Shown: in pieces, positions 1 through 6,700 of the stretch
Numbering within the stretch: the first letter of the stretch is position 1
Layout of the letters: each line of letters starts with the position of its first letter
Assembly: GCA_035765755.1 (NCBI GenBank)
Contig: DASTWW010000082.1
Span: 1 to 7,296, forward strand
Direction of reading: 5' to 3'
From: DASSKA01 sp035765755
GTDB taxonomy: Bacteria > Actinomycetota > Actinomycetes > Propionibacteriales > Nocardioidaceae
Length of the DNA: 7,296 bases
Program-made: the position numbers and the translations under genes
The notes under the pieces: model-generated
Seen by the model: only the letters and a program-made list of their open reading frames with translations
Databases searched by the model: none
What the model was told of the DNA's origin: nothing

Positions 1-1
1 T

Positions 2-913
2 GACGTGCGGCTACAGGTCAGTCCGGACTTGTCCAACTCACCGGAGTTCACGATCGCCGCACCGATCACCGTCGACGGGGTGACCGCGATGAAGACTTCG
101 CTGCGGTGCACCAGCGAAGGTAGCCTGGCGTCACACCGCTCCAAGCTCTGCACCCAGTCGCTCTGGATAGAGCAGGAGCAGGCACAGTTCACGGTCACCT
201 CTCCCCACGCGCGCACCGTCCGGCGACTGCTCGACAGCGTGCGCGTCGACGAGGGGTACGTCGCAGTGCCGTTCACCTACAACCAGGCGTCCGTCCGCGA
301 CGCGCAGTCTTTCGTCGAGGCGGCGAAGTCGCTAGGTCTGCAGGTACAGACCCGCTTCGACCGCGCAAGCAACTCACCGGCGGGGTGGATCGTCGGCGTC
401 GACCCGGCCGTCGGCAGCATGCTGAAGCCGGGCGCCACTGTGCAGGTGACCGTCTCCTCGGGGGCCGGACCCCAGTCCGGGCACGGCACCGCGCCACCGG
501 CCACGGTTTCGGCTGCTGCGTGTCCCCTCAGCCCGAACGTGCAGCGCCTGGAGGTCACACGCACCGCCCTCCCCGGCAACGGGCTCACCTTCGACTTCCC
601 GCGTCGCGTGACCATCCGCGATCCGGCAGCCATCGCCAGCGTGGTCTCCGCGCTGTGCGCCGCCCCGCAGATGCCCCGAGGCGCGGTGTACAACTGCCCC
701 AACGACATCGGCCCCTACTACCGTCTTGCGGCATTCGACGGTAGCCCGGCCGCTGCCTGGACTGTGAAGGTCGGCGCGACCGGCTGCAGCACGATCAGCG
801 GCATCGGCAACCGGGGCCGGTGGACCACCGGGCGCATGTGGCATGCGCTGGCGACCGCGATGGGAATCCGCCCCCCGACGTACCAGACCCTCGCCGGCCA
901 CCCAGGCGCTTAG
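2..913 (+). CDS. Probable exported PASTA-domain protein, 5' end outside window
   Basis: The reading frame is open to the left edge. The first possible start (GTG at 5) falls inside what looks like a folded domain and is not followed by a signal peptide, so the gene most likely begins upstream. Numbering from that GTG gives 302 residues. Residues about 86-152 (from YVAVP to VTVSSG) match a PASTA domain: an alternation of strand, helix (SFVEAAKSLGLQV) and a hairpin ending in the typical PGATVQVTVS. PASTA domains are known to bind muropeptides or beta-lactams in Ser/Thr kinases and PBPs, but no kinase or transpeptidase part is visible here. Residues about 185-288 form a second domain containing VYNCPND and GCSTISGIGNRGR. 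Six cysteines (35, 49, 173, 218, 231, 261) suggest disulfides and an extracytoplasmic location. Function unknown. A cell-envelope role is inferred from the PASTA domain only. Confidence 0.8.
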   Translation, partial: DVRLQVSPDLSNSPEFTIAAPITVDGVTAMKTSLRCTSEGSLASHRSKLCTQSLWIEQEQAQFTVTSPHARTVRRLLDSVRVDEGYVAVPFTYNQASVRDAQSFVEAAKSLGLQVQTRFDRASNSPAGWIVGVDPAVGSMLKPGATVQVTVSSGAGPQSGHGTAPPATVSAAACPLSPNVQRLEVTRTALPGNGLTFDFPRRVTIRDPAAIASVVSALCAAPQMPRGAVYNCPNDIGPYYRLAAFDGSPAAAWTVKVGATGCSTISGIGNRGRWTTGRMWHALATAMGIRPPTYQTLAGHPGA

Positions 914-944
914 CGGCAGGTCTACCGCTCGGGCAGCAGAATGC

Positions 945-961
945 CCTGGTGGTGCACCAGG
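945..961. terminator. Hairpin in convergent intergenic gap
   Basis: CCTGGTG-GTG-CACCAGG is a perfect 7-bp stem with a 3-nt loop. It lies 31 bp past the stop of the PASTA gene and is directed towards the GNAT gene on the other strand. There is no T-run, so this is not a classical intrinsic terminator. T-poor hairpins between convergent genes are common in high-GC actinobacteria and may act in both directions. The role is inferred from position. Confidence 0.35.
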
Positions 962-994
962 TCGAAGCGCGGCCCCAGACCCGCCGCGAGGCAC

Positions 995-1009
995 GACCTC
1001 CTCGAGGTC
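995..1009. terminator. Second hairpin in the same convergent gap
   Basis: GACCTC-CTC-GAGGTC is a 6-bp stem with a 3-nt loop. It lies 20 bp past the stop of the minus-strand GNAT gene and could serve that gene, as the 945-961 hairpin could serve the PASTA gene. It has no T-tract. Functional assignment is by position only. Confidence 0.35.
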
Positions 1010-1028
1010 CTAGGTGCCGCTCGAGGGT

Positions 1029-1472
1029 TCAGAGTGCCTTGACGAAGTGCACGTCGGCCGCACCCTCGACGGGGAGGCCTTCGGACCGTGCGAACTCGGT
1101 GTACCCGTGCCTGCGGTAGAAGTCCGGCGCCTGGAACGTGAATGACGAGACCAGCAGCTGGCGACAACCTCGGTCGCGGGCCAGGTTCTCCGCGGCGTCG
1201 AGCATCCGGCCGCCCCAGCCTTCCTTGCGGCTGTCCTCGCGGACCCAGACCATCCCGATGCCGGCGCAGGTCCCCCAGGTCCAGCCGCTCAGCCCTGCGG
1301 CAAGCTCCCCGCTGGCGTCGTCGACCTTGACGGTGAACTCCTCGAGGTTCGACTCGCCGACCGCTGCAAAGTTGTGGGCGTCGAGCTCCTTGCTCAGGCG
1401 CGAGTCGAGGTCGGAGTCGCCGCCGCCGACCGTCAGCTGGTGGGTGTGGGAAGAGGGTGCGGATGAAGACAT
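1029..1472 (-). CDS. GNAT-family N-acetyltransferase
   Basis: A 147-residue protein read from the ATG at 1472 (MSSSAPSS). A longer open frame upstream to 1886 lies antisense to the methyltransferase gene and is not credible. GNAT features are visible in order: a central strand with GWTWG (63-67); the strand GIGMVWV (71-77); the acetyl-CoA pyrophosphate loop RKEGWGG (82-88), fitting R/QxxGxG/A; the helix after it; and the late motif FQAPDFYRRHGYTEFA (113-128), with the Tyr and Gly typical of the GNAT strand 6 region. The length is normal for a single-domain GNAT. The fold predicts acetyl transfer from acetyl-CoA to an amine, but the acceptor cannot be told from sequence. It is cytoplasmic, with no signal or membrane segment. 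The start is supported by a TAGGCT box 7 nt upstream and no Shine-Dalgarno sequence, suggesting a leaderless message. It is divergent from the methyltransferase gene and convergent with the PASTA gene. Confidence 0.88.
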   Translation of the reverse strand: MSSSAPSSHTHQLTVGGGDSDLDSRLSKELDAHNFAAVGESNLEEFTVKVDDASGELAAGLSGWTWGTCAGIGMVWVREDSRKEGWGGRMLDAAENLARDRGCRQLLVSSFTFQAPDFYRRHGYTEFARSEGLPVEGAADVHFVKAL

Positions 1473-1479
1473 GCGCGGC

Positions 1480-1485
1480 AGCCTA
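1480..1485 (-). promoter_or_regulatory. Candidate -10 box of a leaderless promoter for the GNAT gene
   Basis: On the minus strand TAGGCT (TANNNT type) is followed by exactly 7 nt and then the ATG at 1472. Transcription normally starts about 7 nt after the -10 hexamer, so the first nucleotide of the message would be the A of the start codon. No good -35 box or Shine-Dalgarno sequence is seen. Leaderless messages with this spacing are common in actinobacteria. Confidence 0.5.
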
Positions 1486-1517
1486 TCCACTACCCGGAGA
1501 GCAGATCGGCGCCGGAC

Positions 1518-1523
1518 TAGGGT
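1518..1523 (+). promoter_or_regulatory. Candidate -10 box of a leaderless promoter for the methyltransferase gene
   Basis: TAGGGT is followed by 6 nt and then the ATG at 1530, mirroring the arrangement on the opposite strand of the same 57-bp gap. The expected transcription start coincides with the start codon. No clear -35 hexamer is present. The AGGG in the box could alternatively be a weak ribosome binding site if transcription starts further upstream. Confidence 0.5.
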
Positions 1524-1529
1524 CGCGCT

Positions 1530-2381
1530 ATGTCGGAAGACAGGTGGGCGGAGCTGGCCGACCCGTTCGTGGAGGGCGCGTACGCGACGGTGAAGGGCCG
1601 GGTGCGCACCTTCGTCCTGCACCAGCAGCTGCTTCGGCATCTGCCGGAGCCACCGGCCACGGTCCTCGACGTCGGAGGCGGCGCGGCTCACCAGTCTCTG
1701 CCGCTGGCGCGGCTCGGCTACAGCGTCACCCTCGTCGACCCGTCGGCGGCCATGCTCGCCAAGGCGCGCGAGCGCATCGCGGCCGAACCGGAAGAGGTAC
1801 GTCGCCGCATCCGACTCGTCGAGGCCGACGGCCGCGACGCCGACCAGGCCACGGGCGGGGAGCAGTTCACCGCGGTCCTCTGCCACGGGGTGCTCATGTA
1901 CCTCGACGATCCTGGACCCGTCCTCGACACCCTCTGCCGTTGCGTCGAGCCCGGTGGCGTGGTGTCGATCATGGCGCTCAACGCCAAGACCTTGGCCGTC
2001 CGAGCCGCGCTCGAACGCCGCTGGGGCGACGCGCTGGCCGCGTTCGACGCCGACCGCGAGGTCGGGGTGCTCGGAACAGACACCCGTGCCGACACCGTCG
2101 AGGGGCTCTCGCGACAGCTGCGGGAGCGCGGCGTCGAGCCGCTTGCCTGGTACGGCGTGTGGCTGTTCGCCGACTGGCTCGACCTACCTCTCGACGCCAC
2201 AGACCTGGCGGCGGTGTGTGCCGTCGAGCTCGAGGCGAGCCTGCGCGATCCGTACCGGCAGCTGAGTCGCGTGTTCCACCTCGTCGGGCAAGCCCGCCCG
2301 GCCGTTGACCCTGCGCCGTTTCCTCGGAGGCGACACGCCTGTCTGGAGCCTTCGGGCTGTTCGCGCGGAGAGGCAGACTGA
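1530..2381 (+). CDS. CmoM/SmtA-like class I SAM-dependent methyltransferase
   Basis: A 283-residue protein. The Rossmann-fold SAM site is clear: motif I VLDVGGG (45-51) and the acidic end of strand 2, VTLVD (66-70), followed by a strand-4 region AVLCHGVLMYLDDP (115-128) and PGGVVSIM (141-148). From memory, the ends resemble E. coli CmoM (SmtA). An early YATVKGRVRTFVLHQQL (18-34) parallels its YGTTKGQLRQAIL, and ELEASLRDPYRQLSRVFHL (233-251) parallels its late ELE...EPY..LGRYIH. CmoM esterifies the carboxyl group of 5-carboxymethoxyuridine at tRNA position 34. That substrate needs CmoA/CmoB, which I cannot show here, so only the family is called. The protein runs about 30 residues past the CmoM-like end with a Pro/Arg-rich, Cys-containing tail. 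It is cytoplasmic and divergent from the GNAT gene. The lipoprotein gene follows after 52 bp and might be co-transcribed. Confidence 0.88.
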   Translation: MSEDRWAELADPFVEGAYATVKGRVRTFVLHQQLLRHLPEPPATVLDVGGGAAHQSLPLARLGYSVTLVDPSAAMLAKARERIAAEPEEVRRRIRLVEADGRDADQATGGEQFTAVLCHGVLMYLDDPGPVLDTLCRCVEPGGVVSIMALNAKTLAVRAALERRWGDALAAFDADREVGVLGTDTRADTVEGLSRQLRERGVEPLAWYGVWLFADWLDLPLDATDLAAVCAVELEASLRDPYRQLSRVFHLVGQARPAVDPAPFPRRRHACLEPSGCSRGEAD

Positions 2382-2433
2382 GGCGCGTGACATGTTTGGC
2401 GTCTACCAGCGCCATGGGACCTGGTAGCCATCG

Positions 2434-3732
2434 ATGGGTCGTGAGGGCCTTCGTCCGGTGACGGCACGATGGGTCCGTGGCCGGGTCGGGGCCGCGCTGT
2501 TCGCCACGGCGTGCTTGTTCCTGAGCTCCTGCACCGCGGCATCCTCAACCGGCGCGAGCGTGCAGATCTCCCAGCGGGTGTCTCTGGTCGACAGCGTCGC
2601 ACCGATCACGGTCCGCGGTGTGCCGGCCCACCACAGCGTCGTGGTGCGTGCAAAGACCCGCAACGTGGACGGCACCGTGTTCTCCTCCCGGGAGACGTTC
2701 CGCTCCGACGCCCACGGCGAGGTGGACCTGAGCCACGACCCGGCCGTCTCCGGGTCATACCGCGGAGTGTCCCCGATGGGCCTGCTGTGGGCGATGCACC
2801 CCAAGCGCCACCTTGAGGGGCCAGTTGGTTACTCCGACCGGGTCGATCGAGTCGGGCAGAAAGTGAAGGTGTCGGTCAGCGTCGATGGCCAGTCGGTCGC
2901 GTCAGCCACCTTCAAGCGTCTCGCGCAGTCCCCTCGTGTGCACACTCGCAAGATCACGGTCCAGGAGGGCGGGTTCGACGGGCTCTTCTTCCAGCCCGCC
3001 AGCAGCCGGACACCGCGACCCGGCGTGGTGCTGCTCGGCGGCTCCGAGGGCGGGCTGCCCGACACCCTGGAGGCTGGGCTGCTTGCCTCCCGCGGCTACC
3101 CGACGCTTGCGCTGGCCTACTTCAAGGCCCCTGGGCTGCCCGACCAGCTGAACAACATCCCGCTGGAGTACTTCGCCAAGGCGCTGCGCTGGCTCGGCCA
3201 CCAGCCTGGGGTGGACGCCAAGCGGTTGGTGGTGTCTGGGGCCTCCCGCGGCAGCGAAGCCGCCCTGTTGCTGGGTGTGCACGACCCGAACCTGGTGCAC
3301 GCCGTCATTGCCCTGGTGCCCAGCAACGTGGCGCTGTGCGGCTACCCCGACTGCAGCCAGCCCGCCTGGACCTTGCACGGCAAGCCGGTCCCGTACTCCC
3401 AGCTGATGGGACCCACACCAGGCGACCCGGCCGCGGTCATCCCGGTCGAGGACATCAACGGGCCGCTGCTGCTCGACTGTGGTGGTGTAGACCAGGTGTG
3501 GCCGTCGTGCCCGATGGCGAACGCCATCGTCCATCGCCTGCAGGCCCACCGCGATCCCCACCCGCACGTCCTGCTGTCCTACCCGCACGCCAACCACTAC
3601 ATCGGCACCCTCATCCCGAACATCGCCTACCGAGCCCCCGGCACCGACGACAGCGACTGGACCGCCAACATGAAGGCACGCACCCGGGCCTGGCCAGCAG
3701 TGCTCGGCTTCCTGCAACACCTCAGCCATTGA
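2434..3732 (+). CDS. Predicted lipoprotein of the acyl-CoA thioesterase / BAAT family
   Basis: A 432-residue protein. The ATG at 2434 is the first start after an in-frame stop (TAG at 2425). A basic N-region, a hydrophobic stretch GAALFATACLFL and the lipobox LSSC (30-33) predict lipidation at Cys33 and export. Residues about 45-160 form a beta-rich domain with VDSVAPITVRGVPAHHSV and the PMGLLWAM motif, like the N-terminal acyl-CoA thioester hydrolase/bile acid-CoA transferase domain. Residues about 180-430 form an alpha/beta-hydrolase of the BAAT_C type: GVVLLGGSEGG (197-207), nucleophile elbow GASRG with Ser271, Asp353 in GGVDQVW, and His388 in ANHYI. This is a complete Ser-Asp-His triad. 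The nearest recognised activity is hydrolysis of an acyl (thio)ester. Cytoplasmic acyl-CoA is an unlikely substrate for an exported enzyme, so the natural substrate is open. No convincing Shine-Dalgarno sequence or -10 box was found. The gene converges on dnaB with a 55-bp gap. Confidence 0.88.
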   Translation: MGREGLRPVTARWVRGRVGAALFATACLFLSSCTAASSTGASVQISQRVSLVDSVAPITVRGVPAHHSVVVRAKTRNVDGTVFSSRETFRSDAHGEVDLSHDPAVSGSYRGVSPMGLLWAMHPKRHLEGPVGYSDRVDRVGQKVKVSVSVDGQSVASATFKRLAQSPRVHTRKITVQEGGFDGLFFQPASSRTPRPGVVLLGGSEGGLPDTLEAGLLASRGYPTLALAYFKAPGLPDQLNNIPLEYFAKALRWLGHQPGVDAKRLVVSGASRGSEAALLLGVHDPNLVHAVIALVPSNVALCGYPDCSQPAWTLHGKPVPYSQLMGPTPGDPAAVIPVEDINGPLLLDCGGVDQVWPSCPMANAIVHRLQAHRDPHPHVLLSYPHANHYIGTLIPNIAYRAPGTDDSDWTANMKARTRAWPAVLGFLQHLSH

Positions 3733-3787
3733 CGTTCAAGCTGCGTGCACCCCGGATAAACGACTCCTAGGAGCCGAAATCTGCTTC

Positions 3788-6700
3788 TTAACCGATCGCC
3801 ATGTCCACGAAGCGTGAGTAGTGGCCCTGGAAGGCGACCACCACGTCCCGCGTGGGACCGTTACGGTGCTTGGCGACGATCAGATCAGCTTCCCCCGGAC
3901 GCGTGGATTCCTTTTCATACGCATCTTCACGATGCAAAAGAATAACCATATCCGCATCCTGTTCAAGGCTGTTGTGCGTGGATATGCCATTTGCTACAAA
4001 ATTGTGTAACCCCAGGACGGTGGCGTCGTACACGGGTTGCTCTCCGAGCGGGGCGATGGCCACGACCGCGTCCCAGAACACGTCGTTGGTGGCCAGCACG
4101 TCCAGTTCGGCGTCGTCGAGCACCGCAGCCACTCGCCGCATGCGTTGCCGGCTGGGGGCGTGCTCCCACAGCGTCGAGTCGCGGAATTGCGTCCCCACGG
4201 CTGCGGCGAACTGCCGGTGACTCGTCTCTCGCTCTCGCAGCACCTCGCGTACACGGTCCCAGACATCAACCGGGATCGTGTCCAGGTTGGTGTTGGGTCG
4301 GACGGTGCGCAGGTGCTCGACCAGCTCCTTGGCCATCTCGTCCCGGGCACCGTGCACGCCGATGTCATCGAGGAACCGGAGCTGGTTCTCCGCGCCGTCG
4401 ACGTGGACGTGATAGCACTCTCGGTAGCCACTCTTGCGGGCCACCTTGGTGCGCGCGAACACGTTGAACCGACCGAGCAGACGGCTGACATCGTCGGCGA
4501 GTCGTCGACTCGTAGTCGCGTAACAGATCTGACCCTGGCCGTTCTTGGCCAGCTGCACCGAGCCGTCCGTGGCCCACAGGTTCCGCAGGAACAGCCCCAC
4601 CTGTTCCTTGGGCAGAGCGAACACCCAGTCGGGGATGAACTTTTCGTGGCTGCGCAGCCCGAACAGCCCCATCCCGTCCAACCAGGCGGCGATCGGGTTC
4701 CGCTTGCCGTGCGTGAGGTGGTGCGGCGAGGGCAGCCGAAGGCTGGTGACCCGGGCTTCCGGGTATTCGTCGCGGACCCCGGTGATGCCGAACAGGTGCC
4801 AGACTGCGGACTCCACGGTGGCCAGGCATGCCTCGTCGGTGCTGGCGTACCGGATCGGCAGACGCTTCACGAACGAGCCGTCACCGATCAGGTGCGCGAG
4901 CAGCGTGACCTCGTGGTCGTTGCGGGGGGTGCACTCCAGCGGCGGCGGAACGTGCCGGATGCTGCCGATCCGCGCGCCGGCGGTCAGCTCGCTGAGCGGC
5001 ATCCACCCGTCGTACGTGAGGAACTTGTGGTTGCCGGTGGCCTTGATCCGCCGACCGGAGGCGAGGGTCATCTCGTAGACCGGCTTGGTGCCGCTCGGGA
5101 ACGCGTGCGTCAGCGTTCGCGGCACCAGCTTGAGCCGCTCGTCGAGCGCCCACACCGGGATGTCCTTGGCACCGGACTCCATCAGCTCGCCGAGCGAGAT
5201 CTCGGCGTTGGTGTCCGCTCGCATCAGCCGGGTGTCGGCGGTCAGGCAGCCGGACTCACGCAGGTCGCTGAGCATCGGCCGCTTGTCCGAGCGCTGCTCG
5301 GGGCCACGGTTCAGCTGGGAGAGCGCGATGATCGGGACATCGAGCTCCTTGGCCAGCAGCTTGATCTGCCGGGAGAACTCCGACACCTCGAGCTGCCGGG
5401 ACTCGACCTTCTTCCCCGAGGTCATCAGCTGCATGTAGTCGATGACGATCAGCCGCAGGTCATGGCGCTGCTTGAGCCGGCGCGCCTTGGCGCGGATCTC
5501 CATCATCGTCATGTTCGGCGAGTCGTCGATGAAGAACGGCGCCGAGGAGACCTCGCCCATCTTCCGGGCGAGCTTCGCCCAGTCCTCGTCGGTCATGTTG
5601 CCGTTGCGCATGTGGTTGAGCGGGATCTTCGCCTCCGCCGACAGCAGACGCATGGTGATCTCGTTGCGCGTCATCTCCAGGGAGAAGATCACGCTGGCCA
5701 TGTTGTGGTGGATCGAGGCCGCCCGACAGATGTCCAGTCCCAGCGTGGAGTTGTGCGTCGGGATCATCGACTCGCCGGCGAGGTACAGGTGGTCGGCATT
5801 GTCGACCTGCACGCACCGCACCGGCACCGAGACGATCGGCCGCACCGCCTCGACCTTGACCGAGCCGCCGTCGGGCATGGCGAGCACGTGGCCGTCGGCA
5901 AGCGAGGCGGCGATCTGCTCCGTCGTCCGGACCTCGGCACCGGGGATGCCGAGCAGGGACGTGAGCCACTGGTGCTGCGCGTCCGCGACGATCGTCGACC
6001 CGTCGGAGAAGGTGATCTCGTAGCACGGCCGGCCGGTCATCACCTCGGTGGCGGCGACGACAGTGGTCGGCCGGCCCTGCGCGTCGTACAATGTGTCCCC
6101 GACCCGCACCTCGCCCATCGTCGTCCAGCCGACGGGCGTGGGCAGCGGGGTGTCGAGGGCGAGCGCCTTCCCCATGGCCGGCCGCGCCGCGATGATCACC
6201 ATCTGACCCGGGTGCAGCCCGTTGGTCAGCTCATCGAGGTCGGCGAAGCCGGTAGGCACGCCGACCATCTCGCCGTCCCGGTTAGAGATCGCCTCGATCT
6301 CGTCGAGGGTGCCCTCCATGATCGCCGACAGCGGGGCGTAGTCCTCCGAGGTGCGCTTGTCGGTGACGCCGTACACCTCGGCCTGCGCCCGGTCGACGAC
6401 CTCGTCGACCTGGCCCTCGCCGGCGTACCCCATCTGCGCGATCCGGGTGCCGGCGCCCACCAGCCGCCGCAGGATCGCCTTCTCGCGGACGATCCCGGCG
6501 TAGTACGACGCGTTGGCGGCGATCGGCACGTTGGCCGAGAGGGTGTGGAGGTACGGCGCGCCGCCCACCCGGGCCAGCTCCCCACGACGCTGCAGCTCGG
6601 CCGAGGTGGTGACCGGGTCGACCGGCTCGCCACGGCCGTACAGGTCGACCATGGCGTCGAAGATCGTCTCGTGCGCGGGTCGGTAGAAGTCGGTGCCGCG

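Noticed and set aside
1473..1886. N-terminal extension of the GNAT frame on the minus strand up to 1886, giving 285 residues
   Set aside because: The extension is antisense to the SAM-binding part of the methyltransferase gene, is Arg-rich shadow-like sequence, and the family-typical protein begins at the ATG at 1472.
2397..2414. TGGCG / CGCCA inverted repeat in the gap before the lipoprotein gene as an operator or attenuator
   Set aside because: It has only five base pairs with an 8-nt loop and no supporting leader peptide or T-run. This is expected by chance in high-GC DNA.
3764..3773. Palindrome CTCCTAGGAG between the convergent lipoprotein and dnaB genes as a terminator
   Set aside because: It has no room for a loop and no T-run. 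A restriction-site-like palindrome of this size can arise by chance.
3821..4009. Plus-strand 62-codon frame in the low-GC tract
   Set aside because: It is antisense to the conserved DnaB C-extein. The frame stays open because of the unusual local composition, and nothing in it resembles a protein.
3994..5153. Overlapping frames in other phases inside intein 2 as separate genes or a free-standing endonuclease
   Set aside because: The splicing blocks and both LAGLIDADG motifs are all in the dnaB frame. The other frames are Arg/Pro/Ser-rich shadows.
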